The notes beneath the pieces were generated by a model. That model did no database searches. It worked only from the letters and a program-made list of their open reading frames with translations, and was not told the origin of the DNA. Both the position numbers and the translations under genes were made by a program. Shown here piece after piece: positions 37,481-48,327 of a DNA stretch of 64,000 nucleotides. Source of the DNA: Sphingomonadales bacterium (GTDB lineage: Bacteria > Pseudomonadota > Alphaproteobacteria > Sphingomonadales > Kordiimonadaceae); contig JAALKD010000002.1 of assembly GCA_011088215.1 (NCBI GenBank), positions 62,001 through 126,000 on the forward strand, given 5' to 3'. Numbering within the stretch: the first letter of the stretch is position 1; the number at the start of each line of letters is the position of its first letter.

Positions 37481-38143
37481 TTAAACGCTTCGCGCAATGA
37501 TCGTTTCACCGCCGATCATTGTTTGTCCAACGTCCACAGTCGCCGCCAATTCCTTAGGCAGATAAATATCGGTCCGGCTACCGAAGCGAATTAGGCCAAA
37601 CCGATCACCACGCGCAACTTCATCGCCTTCTTTCAAATCACAAAGAATGCGGCGCGCTACTAAACCGGCGACCTGCGCAAAAGCAACATCGTGACCATCC
37701 TCCGTGGTCATGCGCACAAGCTGGCGCTCATTTTCCTCGCCGGCATTTTCATCAGCAGCACTGAGAAACTTACCGTGCACATAAGCAAGACCGGTGATTT
37801 TACCCGCTGCAGGCACACGATTAACGTGCACATTAAAAACCGACAAGAAAATCGATATCCGCATCAAAGGTTCGTCGCCCATGCCCAGTTCCGCGGGCGG
37901 GTCAACCTCCACAACGGCGCTTACGGTACCGTCTGCAGGACTGACCAGCACACCTTTGGCTGCTGGCACAACCCTTTTGGGGTCGCGGAAGAAATAAATG
38001 CACCATGCGGTTACTAGCAAACCTACCCAACCCAATGTTGGCGCAATAAAATAAAACAACAGCAAAGACACCGCAAAAAATACTGCGATAAACCTGTGGC
38101 CCTCTTTATGGATTGGGGTCAATACAGCGTCTGACGCTTTCAT
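37481..38143 (-). CDS. psd: Phosphatidylserine decarboxylase proenzyme
   Basis: A 220-residue short-type (PSD-A) proenzyme. ATG 38143 with AGGA upstream is used instead of TTG 38170. An N-terminal membrane hairpin is followed by VSPADGTVSAV, ISIFLSVFNVHVNRVPAAG and RFGSRTDIYLP near the C-terminus. Self-cleavage at Gly-Ser in FGS would create the pyruvoyl group. It turns phosphatidylserine into phosphatidylethanolamine, directly downstream of PssA in the pathway and upstream of it in the operon. Confidence 0.95.
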   Translation of the reverse strand: MKASDAVLTPIHKEGHRFIAVFFAVSLLLFYFIAPTLGWVGLLVTAWCIYFFRDPKRVVPAAKGVLVSPADGTVSAVVEVDPPAELGMGDEPLMRISIFLSVFNVHVNRVPAAGKITGLAYVHGKFLSAADENAGEENERQLVRMTTEDGHDVAFAQVAGLVARRILCDLKEGDEVARGDRFGLIRFGSRTDIYLPKELAATVDVGQTMIGGETIIARSV

Positions 38144-38407
38144 TAATCTACATCCTGTAATTTTTGGCAAATCTTTCGGCTTCAGCCGTTCACCAGATTG
38201 GTCCTAGCATATTCATTCCAGTAGTATGGAATTTTGCCACACACTGGCGATTTTCGCCCCATACGTCAAGAAAACAGGTCAACGAAGAGACATTCGAAAA
38301 GATAAACAAAAATCTATAATGTGCGTTAACGCTTGTTTAAGAGCAAAGAGCCATGCTTAGCAAAGGGGTCGTTGGTTTAGTTTTAAAATGTAGCAGGCCA
38401 AAATCTG

Positions 38408-38815
38408 ATGAAACTTGAACAATCGATCAATCAGGCTGAACAGCGTCTTGCATCTCTCGACAATCAGCAGTTTGACCATATTGCGTTTGATTGGGAGGGC
38501 ATGCGTTTCAAGGCTGTGGCAAAAGAACGGCGCGACGGAACAAACGTTGTACGACTGCAAGCCGTCCTTGGCAGGCTTTATTATACAATTGAAAATGCAA
38601 GTCACCGTGCACAGGCTATCGAACGCCTTTATCTCAACAATCGAAAAATTGATGGTGCCTATTCGATCGACGATAGGGGCGATGTGCATTTTGACAGCTT
38701 GACAGTTACCAAGGAAAGGCTGCGAGGAAATGATCTGCTAGTGGCGCTAACAACAATTTTAATGCATGCAGAATCGCACCTTCGTACCCTCAGGTCTCAC
38801 CTGAAGTCCTGCTAA
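38408..38815 (+). CDS. Uncharacterised 135-aa cytoplasmic protein
   Basis: A complete frame with ATG 38408 and a weak AGG upstream. The product is mixed helix and strand with no signal or membrane segment: an N-terminal helix (EQSINQAEQRLASLD), a strand-rich middle (HIAFDWEGMRFKAVAKER, VVRLQAVLGRLYYTIE) and a long C-terminal helix with HAESHLRTLRSHL. The layout is reminiscent of secretion-chaperone or Hpt-like small folds, but no motif supports either. Codon use looks like that of its neighbours, so it is probably real. Single gene. Confidence 0.6.
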   Translation: MKLEQSINQAEQRLASLDNQQFDHIAFDWEGMRFKAVAKERRDGTNVVRLQAVLGRLYYTIENASHRAQAIERLYLNNRKIDGAYSIDDRGDVHFDSLTVTKERLRGNDLLVALTTILMHAESHLRTLRSHLKSC

Positions 38816-38869
38816 AAGTACGAGTGTCAAATTTTAGCTGGGCCGAGTGCGCAACCGTAAAGCCGCCTG

Positions 38870-39880
38870 TTACGGCTTAACCGGCAACTTAAACACCTGG
38901 CCGGGATAAATAAGGTCTGGATCCGCAATTTGTTCGCTGTTTTCACCGAATATCAATGTATAGCGAACGCCTGAGCCATATAGCTGTCGAGCGATTTGCC
39001 ACAACGAATTGCCAGGGCGCACGAAAACACCGCCCTCCGCCAGACTTTGATCTATTGGCTGACCTGTAACAAACGGCTGCTCCACCCGCAACTGAACCTG
39101 CCCGTCACCGACGGTTTGATCAACTCTAATCATATGGTCACCGTCAGTCAGTGACTGGCTCGCAAGCGGAATGGTCCAGCGACCACTATCGTCTGCCCGC
39201 ACACTGTCAATAAACTGACCATCAAGATATAACCGTACCTCTACCCTCGGCAGCGAACGACCGGTAACTATTGAGCCATTTCCAGCGCCATAATCCACCG
39301 TATCGACACTCAGGCTGTCACCAACTTCAGCATATGCCGCAACACCAGGCTTTTGCAGCACGGTACTGGGTCCGTTCCCCTGTTTTGGCGTCAACACCGC
39401 AACAACACCGTTCTGCTGGCTTTCAATGAAACGATCGGTATCGCGTTCAGGTACTGAAACGACCACAACTTGTCTGGCTTCCGACGCGCTCTTGGTTTTT
39501 CTGTCCACCGCCTTAAGATTGAGTTCAACTGACCCAGCTTCTAGAGGCTGATCAAGAATGATCACCCATTCGCCGTCTTCGTTTGCAACAACTTCTGCAA
39601 CTTTAACCCCGTTGGCATAAAGTGCCACATCAGCACCAGCTGCCATGCGTCCGGCTATAACACCGGTTCCACCCCGTGAAATTCTCACAAGATCAAATTC
39701 GGGCACCAGCGCTACTTCTGCAGGCGCAACAGCGTCAACCTCGGTCGGTTGCTGGCCAGCTTCTGTCGCCGCATCAGGTTCACCGGAGAAAACATAATAA
39801 ATCGCTAAGCCAAGGCCAATGGCCACAGCAAGGAAGGCGAAAATATTGTTTTTCCCAGAAGCGTTTGCCAGCAGGGCCAT
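38870..39880 (-). CDS. Membrane-anchored LysM protein with Ig-like repeats
   Basis: A 336-residue protein with an N-terminal membrane anchor (about residues 13-32), then two similar beta domains with a bacterial Ig-like pattern (VIAGRMAAGADVALYANGVK...DGEWVI and IVTGRSLPRVEVRLYLDGQF...SGRWTIP), and a C-terminal LysM module: VRPGNSLWQIARQLYGSG...DPDLIYPGQVFKLP. The repeat positions 'G-x(3)P/A-x(2)V-x(2)Y' are clearly duplicated. It should sit in the periplasm bound to peptidoglycan. Enzymatic motifs are absent. Confidence 0.85.
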   Translation of the reverse strand: MALLANASGKNNIFAFLAVAIGLGLAIYYVFSGEPDAATEAGQQPTEVDAVAPAEVALVPEFDLVRISRGGTGVIAGRMAAGADVALYANGVKVAEVVANEDGEWVIILDQPLEAGSVELNLKAVDRKTKSASEARQVVVVSVPERDTDRFIESQQNGVVAVLTPKQGNGPSTVLQKPGVAAYAEVGDSLSVDTVDYGAGNGSIVTGRSLPRVEVRLYLDGQFIDSVRADDSGRWTIPLASQSLTDGDHMIRVDQTVGDGQVQLRVEQPFVTGQPIDQSLAEGGVFVRPGNSLWQIARQLYGSGVRYTLIFGENSEQIADPDLIYPGQVFKLPVKP

Positions 39881-40039
39881 ATTCTATCACTACTCACGAA
39901 GGGCGAGCGCTGTCATTAGCTCTATTACCCGGTTTCATATACGTCTTAACAATCCGGACATTATTATTATAGATAATTTTAACATAAACATGTCAAAAGT
40001 TTGTTCACACGATAAAATCCAACTGTCAGGAGCACCCGC

Positions 40040-40618
40040 ATGCAAAAATCGAATCCAATAAAGTCAGTGTGCGTCTACTGCGGATCTCGCCTTGGTAACA
40101 AAGACTTATACCAAAAACAAGCCGAGGAGCTTGGACAACGGATTGCCGCAGCTGAGCTTTCGTTGGTCTACGGTGCTGGCAGTGTTGGCCTTATGGGTGT
40201 AGTGGCCCGCGCCGCACAGAATAACGGCGCCGACGTCGTTGGCATCATTCCCGAGCATTTGGATGACATTGAAATCACCCAGCCCGGACTGGCGGAACTG
40301 CATGTCACCGATGACATGCACCAGCGCAAGAAAATGATGTTTGAGCGCTCAGATGCCTTCATCGTGCTGCCAGGCGGCCTGGGCACATTAGATGAAACGC
40401 TGGAAATGATGACATGGGCCCAACTCAGTTTGCATAGCAAACCAATTATATTGGTAAACACAAATGGTTACTGGTCTCCGCTGGTGGAGCTGGTAAGCCA
40501 CGTAGTCGGGGACGGATTTGCCTCGCCAGAGAATGCAGACCTGTTAACCGTTGTAACCTCCCCAGCAGAAGCTATCGCCTTCCTCGATACACATAACAGG
40601 CAAACCCAAAATCAATAA
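40040..40618 (+). CDS. LOG-family (TIGR00730) nucleotide phosphoribohydrolase
   Basis: A 192-residue Rossmann-like protein with SVCVYCGSRLGNKDLY, LVYGAGSVGLMGVVARAA, MHQRKKMMFERSDAFIVLPGG and the catalytic/binding PGGLGTLDE block. LOG enzymes release cytokinin-type bases or ribose-5-phosphate from AMP-like nucleotides. CAGGAG precedes ATG 40040. Single gene, not linked by operon to icd 159 bases downstream. Confidence 0.92.
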   Translation: MQKSNPIKSVCVYCGSRLGNKDLYQKQAEELGQRIAAAELSLVYGAGSVGLMGVVARAAQNNGADVVGIIPEHLDDIEITQPGLAELHVTDDMHQRKKMMFERSDAFIVLPGGLGTLDETLEMMTWAQLSLHSKPIILVNTNGYWSPLVELVSHVVGDGFASPENADLLTVVTSPAEAIAFLDTHNRQTQNQ

Positions 40619-40777
40619 AGCCATGTAAGCTTGAAAATAAAACGACATGTCTACTTTGCACTTCAAATCAAGGGTTTGAGGTGTTAGTGTTCGCCCAAAT
40701 CGACCCGGGTATCTGGGCTGACATTCGGCGCCTTTGCGCCAATACGGCGCTATCTATTATAAAGAGTTGAGGGACAT

Positions 40778-41992
40778 ATGAGTAAGATAGCAGTAAAAAA
40801 TCCGATCGTTGAAATCGATGGCGATGAGATGACACGCATTATTTGGCAATGGATCCGCGAGCGGCTGATTCAGCCCTATATGGACGTTGATCTGCTATAT
40901 TATGACCTTTCTGTTGAAAAACGTGACGAAACAGATGACCAGATAACCATCGATTCTGCCAATGCTATTAAAGAACACGGTGTGGGTGTTAAATGCGCGA
41001 CGATTACACCAGACGAGCAACGGGTCGAAGAATTTGACCTGAAAAAAATGTGGCGCAGTCCCAACGGTACCATCCGCAACATCCTGGGCGGCACGGTATT
41101 TCGCGAGCCGATTATCATCAAAAATGTACCTCGCCTGGTTCCCGGTTGGACCCAACCAATTGTTATCGGGCGTCACGCTTTCGGCGACCAATACCGCGCC
41201 ACTGATTTTCTTTTGCCGGGAGCAGGTAAACTGACAATGAAGTTTGAACCTTCTGACGGCGGCGAAGCGATCGAAAAAGAAGTTTACGAATTTGCCGATT
41301 CAGGCATTGCCATGGGCATGTATAACCTGGACGAATCAATCCGCGACTTCGGCCGCGCCTGCATGAATTATGGCTTGGCGCGCAAATGGCCTGTTTACCT
41401 ATCCACTAAAAACACCATTCTCAAGGCCTATGATGGCCGTTTCAAAGACCTGTTTGAAGAAGTTTTTGAAGCCGAGTTCAAAGACAAATTCAAAGACGCT
41501 GGCGTGACATACGAACACCGCCTGATAGACGATATGGTGGCCTGCGCGCTGAAATGGTCTGGCGGTTTTGTTTGGGCCTGTAAAAATTACGACGGCGATG
41601 TTCAATCGGATACCGTCGCTCAGGGCTTTGGTTCGCTTGGATTGATGACCTCAGTCCTTATGACGCCTGACGGAAAAACCGTCGAAGCCGAGGCCGCACA
41701 CGGCACCGTTACACGCCACTATCGCCAGCATCAGGAGGGCAAGGAGACGTCGACCAATCCAATTGCATCGATCTTTGCCTGGACACGCGGCCTTAAATAC
41801 CGCGGCATGATGGACAACACACCCGAGGTTACAGCCTTCGGTGAGCTGATCGAAAAAACCTGTATCGAGACCGTTGAAAAAGGATCGATGACTAAAGATT
41901 TAGCCTTGTTGATCGGCCCTAACCAAAGTTGGATGACCACGGGCCAGTTTTTCGACAAGATCGACAGCAACCTGAAAGCCAAAATGTCCTAG
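40778..41992 (+). CDS. icd: NADP-dependent isocitrate dehydrogenase
   Basis: A 404-residue eukaryote-like (class II) NADP-IDH, typical of alphaproteobacteria: [36 protein letters not shown] (substrate loop), [47 protein letters not shown] and [14 protein letters not shown]. All substrate Arg/Lys/Asp blocks are intact. TCA-cycle step from isocitrate to 2-oxoglutarate. TTGAGGGACAT gives the ribosome site. Confidence 0.98.
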   Translation: MSKIAVKNPIVEIDGDEMTRIIWQWIRERLIQPYMDVDLLYYDLSVEKRDETDDQITIDSANAIKEHGVGVKCATITPDEQRVEEFDLKKMWRSPNGTIRNILGGTVFREPIIIKNVPRLVPGWTQPIVIGRHAFGDQYRATDFLLPGAGKLTMKFEPSDGGEAIEKEVYEFADSGIAMGMYNLDESIRDFGRACMNYGLARKWPVYLSTKNTILKAYDGRFKDLFEEVFEAEFKDKFKDAGVTYEHRLIDDMVACALKWSGGFVWACKNYDGDVQSDTVAQGFGSLGLMTSVLMTPDGKTVEAEAAHGTVTRHYRQHQEGKETSTNPIASIFAWTRGLKYRGMMDNTPEVTAFGELIEKTCIETVEKGSMTKDLALLIGPNQSWMTTGQFFDKIDSNLKAKMS

Positions 41993-42008
41993 GCTAGTCG
42001 TTCCACAG

Positions 42009-42043
42009 CAAAAAAGCCGCCCTATTTTGGAGCGGCTTTTTTT
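42009..42043 (+). terminator. Bidirectional terminator between icd and the binding-protein gene
   Basis: AAAAAAGCCGC-CCTATTTTGGA-GCGGCTTTTTTT: perfect stem with A- and T-runs on both sides. It overlaps the last codons of the convergent minus-strand gene, whose AAPK terminus is encoded by the stem. Confidence 0.85.
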
Positions 42044-42867
42044 ATCTCCCACTCCCAACTATCATAAGGCTGGAGTGGTTCAATCGCGTTGTTCAGCCGT
42101 TGCCAAATTTCATCATCAGTTGTTTTAGAACAAATGAAGCCTACATCACGCGGCGGTGCCATCCCCGAAGGCCTGTAAACAGCCAAGTTAGACGCCGAAT
42201 CCACGTTCTTTATCATGTAGTTAGTCTGATCAGAGTTAATAACCGCAAAATGCACCCTATTTCGAGCCACGAGCAGACCAAGTTCCACATCGGTGCTACC
42301 AATAAGAATATGACGCTCAACTCGCCCTGACCTGACATCTTCGCTAACGCCTATATATTTCGCACCCATAAGAAATGCACCGCGCAGCGATGCATCATTC
42401 ATGATATCCGAGATGGAACCATGCTTATCAAACAAATGGAAATCAGAGGTTCTAATCGCCAATGCAGACCCTGGAAACCACCCAAACGGTTTCGATGCCA
42501 GGACATCATACGAATCTCTATGCCCTTGATGATAACCTGCGGCGCATAGTGGCCCGGAACTTAACTGAACTTCGCGAACCAATCGACGGTAAGCTGTTTG
42601 GCGCCACTTGATAACATACCCGGCGCGGCCAGCAATTTCTGTAGCCAGCGTCGCCACAGTGCCTACAACCTTGCCATTTTTTTTGTAGATGTAGGGTGGA
42701 TAATCTTCATGCAAAAATTGCAGAACCTGAAGAGAACTGCGACCTCCAAGTTCTGCTGTATCGCCCATCCATAACGCTGATGCCGGACCTGGCGTCCAGC
42801 CGAAAAGCAATGAAAAGGCTATCAAATTAAGGCGTGAGAACACTGCATACCTTTGGCAAAAAATCAT
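42022..42867 (-). CDS. Periplasmic substrate-binding protein (SBP_bac_3 type), orphan
   Basis: A 281-residue exported protein with a signal peptide to about residue 31 and family-3 receptor order: LQFLHEDYPPYIYKKNGKVVG, TLATEIAGRAGYVIKWRQ, middle domain with GAKYIGVSEDVRSG and C-terminal VGFICSKTTDDEIWQRLNNA. The Arg that normally grips an amino-acid carboxylate is not obvious. Four Cys are present. No transporter genes adjoin. It is the same general class as the protein at 24659-25519, though divergent in sequence. Confidence 0.72.
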   Translation of the reverse strand: MIFCQRYAVFSRLNLIAFSLLFGWTPGPASALWMGDTAELGGRSSLQVLQFLHEDYPPYIYKKNGKVVGTVATLATEIAGRAGYVIKWRQTAYRRLVREVQLSSGPLCAAGYHQGHRDSYDVLASKPFGWFPGSALAIRTSDFHLFDKHGSISDIMNDASLRGAFLMGAKYIGVSEDVRSGRVERHILIGSTDVELGLLVARNRVHFAVINSDQTNYMIKNVDSASNLAVYRPSGMAPPRDVGFICSKTTDDEIWQRLNNAIEPLQPYDSWEWEIKKAAPK

Positions 42868-42946
42868 TCACTTGGTAGGTCGTATTTTACCCCAATTCCA
42901 TACTGCCTACAAAAGCTTACCAACATATAAATTTAATATGATTTAC

Positions 42947-44073
42947 CTATTTTTCCAAGATGGCATTGCAATCATTTGCACTAAGAATACCACCGTCAAC
43001 CATCTCTGCGAGCCTGTGTTTTCTATAATCGCCTATTGCATCATTTAACTCCGGGTAAATAGAAACAAGTGTATGGAAATCAGCGCTTTCGAGTCGCATT
43101 ATTTTAGACTGCTGTCGTGCGACGGTAGAAGGTTGCTCACCACCTTCCATTATAATGCCGTATTCGCCGAAATAATCGCCGTTAGTGAGCGGACTGCCCG
43201 GTGATTGAAGAATGCACTTATTTCCCCGGATAAAATACAATACAAACCATTGTGCATATCCATTTTATGGGTAATCACCGTGCCAGGCGCCACATTTAAG
43301 GTGCGTAACCTTGAGGCAAGCTCGGACGCTACTTCAGTGCTCAATTGTTGGAAAATCGGGAAACTATCAACAACCTTTAGCGGTACAACAAATTCGCGCC
43401 TGTGAACCTCGTCGGAAAAGCCTGAGGCAATAATGCCGATAGGAACCGCATAAAAAGCGAAGCCCAACACCATAACCACCCCGCCCAGTAACTTACCCCC
43501 CGCCGTTACCGGCACAACATCGCCGTAGCCAACCGTTGTCAGGGTAGAAAGCGCCCACCACAGCGCCGCTGGAATACTGCCGAAAGCCTGCGGTTGAGCT
43601 GTCCGTTCAATCAAATATGCTAAGGTTGCTGAAAAGAACAGCAGTCCGACCATTATAATAAAGGCTGCAACCAGCGCCCGGCGCTCCATATACAAAACCC
43701 GAGACAGCGAGGCCAATGCCGGTGAATAACGAAAGAGTTTTAGCATCCGCAGCAGCCGGAATATACGCAACCCGCGCAAATCAACAGCGGCAAACATACC
43801 GATGTAAAAAGGTAAAATCGCCAGCAAATCAATGACCGCAAGCGGGGAACACATATAGCGCAGCCGTCGCTTCCAATGCGATTTACCAACAGCACTATCG
43901 CTTTCAGCGCTGGCCCATACGCGCAAAAGATATTCAACGGTAAAAATCAACACTGAAATCAGGTCAAACCAGTAGAATAGCGTTTGATATCGTCGCCAAA
44001 TTGACGGCACTGTTTCAAGGGTGACCGCTGCAACATTCACAGCAATCAAAACAATCATAAAATACTCAAACAA
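42947..44073 (-). pseudogene. Cyclic-nucleotide-gated K+ channel gene with frameshift
   Basis: Six-helix K+ channel of the MloK1 type: S1 to S3, an Arg-spaced S4 (RGLRIFRLLRMLKLFRYSP), pore and filter TLTTVGYGDVVPV, S6 (GGVVMVLGFAFYAVPIG), then a C-terminal cyclic-nucleotide domain. That domain starts in frame (NGLYCILSGEISAFFNHRA), goes out of frame near 43195-43200, and resumes in the next frame as SPLTNGDYFGEYGIIMEGGE...LESADFHTLVSIYPEL to the stop at 42947. One missing base accounts for this. N-terminal homology (SDFFELGRFGG) continues upstream of the TTG at 44073 to about 44163, with no ATG or GTG. An ATT at 44163 follows GGAG by seven bases. Confidence 0.8.
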
Positions 44074-44199
44074 CGCAGCGCCGCGGCCTCCAAATCGCCC
44101 AAGCTCGAAAAAATCCGAGGTGCGTTTTGCTAGGGAACGAGGCGGATTAGCTGATAATTGAATAATTTGTCTCCATCACCACTGCAGCGTCTGTGTAGT

Positions 44200-46896
44200 T
44201 TATCCGGCAAGCGCTGCTTCAACAGCATCAACAGCTTGTTGTGCACTATCTCCATCGGGTCCGCCAGCTTGTGCCATATCAGCACGCCCGCCGCCGCCCT
44301 TACCACCAACCGCTGCTGCAGCAACACGCACAAGATCAACAGCACTGATAGTATCTGTCAGGTCATCAGTAACCCCAACCAGCACCGCAGCTTTGCCATC
44401 ATTAACCGCAATCAATACCACAACACCGCTACCAATTTTTTTCTTGGTGTCGTCTGCCAGACCGCGCAGATCTTTGGGACTGACACCGGCCAGAACCTGG
44501 CCCAGATATTGTGTACCGTTGACGAGCTTGGTTTCCGGGCCTGTTGCAGACGACCCACCGCCCATCGCCGCCTGTTTGCGTGTTTCGGCCAGCTCTTTTT
44601 CCAGACTTTTCCGCTCAGCTTGAAGCGCAGCAACGCGGTCGCCCAGCTCTTCAGGACTAGACTTAACTATTGCGGCGGCGGCTTTAAGTAATTTCTGTTG
44701 TTTGACAAGGTGCGCATGAGCAGCAGCCCCGGTTAAGGCTTCTATACGCCTAACCCCCGATGAAACGGCACTTTCAGATGTGATGGTGAACAGGCCGATT
44801 TCACCGAGCCGGTCCACATGAGTGCCGCCACATAGCTCGACAGAAAAATCAGCCGCGCCTTCGTTCGCAGCACGCCCCATAGAGACCACGCGCACTTCGT
44901 CGCCGTATTTTTCACCGAACAAAGCCATTGCTCCGGCCTCGACAGCGTCATCAAAACTAAGCAACCGGGTTTGAACGTTGGAGTTATTACGCACCGCGTC
45001 ATTAACAGCAATCTCAATCGCATCCAGTTCAGCGCCCTCAATAGCCTTGGGGTGAGATATGTCAAATCGCAACTTCTCGGGCGCAACCAATGATCCCTTC
45101 TGGGTAACATGTTCGCCCAGTTCGCGGCGTAACACTTCATGAAGTATATGGGTTGCTGAATGATTAGCCCTCAACTGGCGGCGGCGTTCACTATCAACCG
45201 TCATGTCAATTACCTGACCAACTTCAATTGATCCCTCGTCCACACAGCAAACATGCACATGCAATGCGCCTACCTTTTTAGTGGTGTCAGTGACAGTCAC
45301 TTTCGCACCGTCAGCCAGCAGCCATCCAGTGTCGCCCATTTGCCCGCCGGACTCGCCGTAAAAAGGTGTTTGATTCGTGACGATCGCGACCTCGTCGCCT
45401 GCCGCGACTTTATCTACCAGCCCTCCGCCTTTAACCAAGGCTATAACCTGGCCCTCTGCCTGCTGCGACGTATAGCCAACAAACTCCGTCGCGCCGTGCT
45501 CGTCGTGCAGGTCAAACCAAACCGTTTCGGTGGCTGCATCGCCCGAACCTGACCAGGCAGCGCGTGCCTTGGCCCTCTGCTCCTCCATCGAAGTATTGAA
45601 GCCATCAACATCAACTTTGAGATTTTGTGAACGCAGAGCGTCCTGAGTCAAATCGAGCGAAAACCCAAACGTATCATAAAGCTTGAAGGCCACATCGCCC
45701 GCCAGTGTATCACCGGACATTTTTCCGACTTCGTCGTCAAGCAAACGCATGCCTTTTTCAAGCATTTGACGGAATTTAGATTCCTCCAGTTTCAGAGTTT
45801 CCTCGATCAACCGCTCCGCCCTGATCAACTCAGGAAATGCTTGCCCCATCTCGCCGACCAGTGACGGCGTCAACTGGTGCATTACCAGACCCTTCGACCC
45901 CAACAAGTGGGCATGACGCATTGCTCGGCGCATGATACGGCGCAGGACATAGCCACGCCCCTCATTGGACGGCAACACACCGTCAGCAATTAGGAAACTA
46001 CAGGCCCGCAAATGGTCCGCAATAACCCGGTGAGAGCTACGCGTCACATCGGTTTCGTTCGCCCCTGTGGCATCAACGGAGGCGGCAATCAACCGTTTGA
46101 AAGTATCTGTTTCATAGTTGTCATGGGTACCCTGCAGCAAAGCTGCAATACGCTCCAGACCCATACCTGTATCAATACTGGGGCGTGGCAAATTCACACG
46201 GCCAGCGCCGCTGCGCTGTTCATACTGCATGAATACCAGGTTCCATATTTCAACAAAGCGATCACCGTCTTCGTTCGCGCTTCCCGGAGGGCCTCCCCAT
46301 ATATGGTCGCCGTGGTCATAGAAGATTTCAGAGCAAGGACCGCAGGGGCCAACCTCGCCCATGGACCAAAAATTATCATTTGTGGCAATTCGGATAATAC
46401 GTTCTTCCGGCAGGCCAGCAATTTTGCGCCATAGGTCGTAAGCCGCATCATCATCGTGATAAACTGTCACTGTTAACCGATCAGAGTCGATACCATACTC
46501 TTTAGTAATCAGCTCCCACGCCAACGAAATCGCCTGATCCTTGAAATAGTCACCAAAAGAGAAATTACCTAACATCTCAAAAAACGTATGATGCCTGGCT
46601 GTATAGCCCACATTGTCAAGATCGTTGTGTTTGCCGCCCGCACGCACACATTTCTGCGACGAAGTTGCCTGGCTGTAAGGCCGGCTTTCCGCACCGGTGA
46701 ATACGTTCTTAAAGGGTACCATACCAGCGTTGGTGAACATTAGCGTCGGATCGTTGACAGGCACCAACGACGCGGATGGTACAACGCTATGACCATTAGC
46801 CGCAAAAAAATCCAGGAAAGTCTTCCTGATTTCATTGGTGCTCTTATTCGAACCAGAACCTGTAGCAGTCCCTGTTCCCGTCTTAATGCTCGACAT
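44200..46896 (-). CDS. alaS: Alanyl-tRNA synthetase
   Basis: An 898-residue class II synthetase. ATG 46896 with GGAGAGG upstream is used. Catalytic core: [38 protein letters not shown] and [14 protein letters not shown]. Editing domain: zinc ligands [12 protein letters not shown] and [10 protein letters not shown]. The C-terminal domain ends in [14 protein letters not shown]. An unusual Ser/Thr/Gly-rich leader ([18 protein letters not shown]) of about 18 residues precedes the conserved start. Editing and aminoacylation residues look intact. It lies between recA and the K+ channel gene, all on the same strand. Confidence 0.97.
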   Translation of the reverse strand: MSSIKTGTGTATGSGSNKSTNEIRKTFLDFFAANGHSVVPSASLVPVNDPTLMFTNAGMVPFKNVFTGAESRPYSQATSSQKCVRAGGKHNDLDNVGYTARHHTFFEMLGNFSFGDYFKDQAISLAWELITKEYGIDSDRLTVTVYHDDDAAYDLWRKIAGLPEERIIRIATNDNFWSMGEVGPCGPCSEIFYDHGDHIWGGPPGSANEDGDRFVEIWNLVFMQYEQRSGAGRVNLPRPSIDTGMGLERIAALLQGTHDNYETDTFKRLIAASVDATGANETDVTRSSHRVIADHLRACSFLIADGVLPSNEGRGYVLRRIMRRAMRHAHLLGSKGLVMHQLTPSLVGEMGQAFPELIRAERLIEETLKLEESKFRQMLEKGMRLLDDEVGKMSGDTLAGDVAFKLYDTFGFSLDLTQDALRSQNLKVDVDGFNTSMEEQRAKARAAWSGSGDAATETVWFDLHDEHGATEFVGYTSQQAEGQVIALVKGGGLVDKVAAGDEVAIVTNQTPFYGESGGQMGDTGWLLADGAKVTVTDTTKKVGALHVHVCCVDEGSIEVGQVIDMTVDSERRRQLRANHSATHILHEVLRRELGEHVTQKGSLVAPEKLRFDISHPKAIEGAELDAIEIAVNDAVRNNSNVQTRLLSFDDAVEAGAMALFGEKYGDEVRVVSMGRAANEGAADFSVELCGGTHVDRLGEIGLFTITSESAVSSGVRRIEALTGAAAHAHLVKQQKLLKAAAAIVKSSPEELGDRVAALQAERKSLEKELAETRKQAAMGGGSSATGPETKLVNGTQYLGQVLAGVSPKDLRGLADDTKKKIGSGVVVLIAVNDGKAAVLVGVTDDLTDTISAVDLVRVAAAAVGGKGGGGRADMAQAGGPDGDSAQQAVDAVEAALAG

Positions 46897-47080
46897 AGTC
46901 AACGCCTCTCCAGCTAACGAAATGTGTACCCCAACAGCGAGCAACACAATTGCAACAGACTATGTATAGAAGGCGCGGTATTTCTCAAGGAAATTATACT
47001 GCTTGAAGCAGCATGCATCGGTAATTTTCGACGATTACTGGTACTCCGGCAACAAAAGGCGTCCCGTTGGCCAAGGCACT

Positions 47081-47111
47081 AAAAAAGGAGTGGAAATCCA
47101 CCCCTTTTTTT
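47081..47111 (-). terminator. Terminator after recA
   Basis: AAAAAAGGAGTGG-AAAT-CCACCCCTTTTTTT forms a stem with one mismatch between A- and T-runs, so it can work in either direction. It separates recA from alaS. Confidence 0.8.
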
Positions 47112-47161
47112 CTGCTAGACTCGCTGGCCAAAATTCACCAGTTCAAAGACTACATGCTAAA

Positions 47162-48232
47162 TTACCCAGCATCTTCATCTGTCGAGGGCTCAGTCAACAT
47201 GGCTTCATTAACCAACCCCGCATTTTGGCGGATAAGTTGTTCGATCTCCTCTGAAATATCTGAGTTTTCCAAAAGAAAACGCTTGGCATTTTCGCGTCCC
47301 TGCCCAATGCGTTGGCTTGAGTAACTATACCAAGAGCCAGATTTCTCGACCACACCAGCCTTAACGCCCAGGTCGATAATTTCGCCCATTTTGGACACGC
47401 CTTCGCCGTACATAATGTCAAACTCAACCTGTTTAAAAGGTGGTGCAACCTTGTTTTTCACCACCTTCACCCGAGTGGCATTACCAACAATATCGTCTTT
47501 GTCTTTTATCTGGCCAATACGGCGAATATCGAGGCGAACGGACGCATAAAACTTCAGCGCATTGCCGCCTGTTGTGGTCTCGGGACTGCCATACATTACA
47601 CCAATCTTCATCCGAATTTGATTGATGAAAATGACAATGGTATTCGATTTTGAAATTGACGCAGTCAATTTCCTCAGCGCTTGGCTCATCAATCGGGCCT
47701 GCAAGCCAACATGGCTGTCCCCCATCTCGCCTTCCAGTTCCGCGCGCGGCGTCAGGGCCGCTACAGAATCAACCACCAAAATGTCGACGGCACCAGAACG
47801 AACCAGTGTGTCGGTGATCTCAAGCGCCTGTTCACCAGTATCCGGCTGACTGATCAAAAGCTCATTGACATCAACGCCCAGCTTACGGGCATAAATTGGA
47901 TCGAGCGCATGCTCGGCATCAACAAATGCAGCAATACCGCCCGCTTTTTGCGCTTCGGCAACAGCGTGCAGGGCCAGCGTTGTCTTACCCGAACTTTCCG
48001 GTCCGTAAATTTCTATGATTCTGCCTTTGGGCAAACCGCCAATGCCAAGCGCTATGTCCAGATTAAGCGAGCCTGTCGAGATAGCTTCGATCTCAATGCT
48101 GGATTCGCGTTGGCCCAGCTTCATCACCGAGCCCTTACCGAATGCCCGATCAATTTGCCCAAGGGCTGCCTCTAGAGCCTTGCTCTTGTCCATGGATGCT
48201 CCTTTAACCAATTCGAGGTTTGGTAATGCCAT
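47162..48232 (-). CDS. recA: Recombinase RecA
   Basis: A 356-residue RecA with Walker [14 protein letters not shown], Walker [11 protein letters not shown], the loop L2 [20 protein letters not shown] and the acidic tail EPSTDEDAG. It is the homologous-recombination ATPase and LexA co-protease. Two starts are plausible: ATG 48232 (AAGGA, 10 bases) and ATG 48193 (AAAGGAG, 6 bases, giving [11 protein letters not shown], a common RecA N-terminus). The second has the stronger site. A near-consensus LexA box lies about 100 bases upstream. Confidence 0.98.
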   Translation of the reverse strand: MALPNLELVKGASMDKSKALEAALGQIDRAFGKGSVMKLGQRESSIEIEAISTGSLNLDIALGIGGLPKGRIIEIYGPESSGKTTLALHAVAEAQKAGGIAAFVDAEHALDPIYARKLGVDVNELLISQPDTGEQALEITDTLVRSGAVDILVVDSVAALTPRAELEGEMGDSHVGLQARLMSQALRKLTASISKSNTIVIFINQIRMKIGVMYGSPETTTGGNALKFYASVRLDIRRIGQIKDKDDIVGNATRVKVVKNKVAPPFKQVEFDIMYGEGVSKMGEIIDLGVKAGVVEKSGSWYSYSSQRIGQGRENAKRFLLENSDISEEIEQLIRQNAGLVNEAMLTEPSTDEDAG

Positions 48233-48327
48233 TGTTCGGGTTCCTTATTCCATAGCTGTTGTTTGGGTGCAATGGAATGTTTGTACACAGTTTGTTCTCA
48301 TTTGCCAAGTGTTAATTTTCACCTTTT

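Noticed and set aside
43236-43245. Tandem (TACAA)2 as the cause of the K+ channel frameshift
   Set aside because: Removing one copy also restores frame and gives GLYFIRGNK, but it destroys the better family match LYCILSGEISAFF. A single-base loss near 43195 fits the domain length better.
48294-48308. Second LexA box upstream of recA
   Set aside because: GTTC at 48294 is followed after seven bases by CCAA, so only half the site is present.
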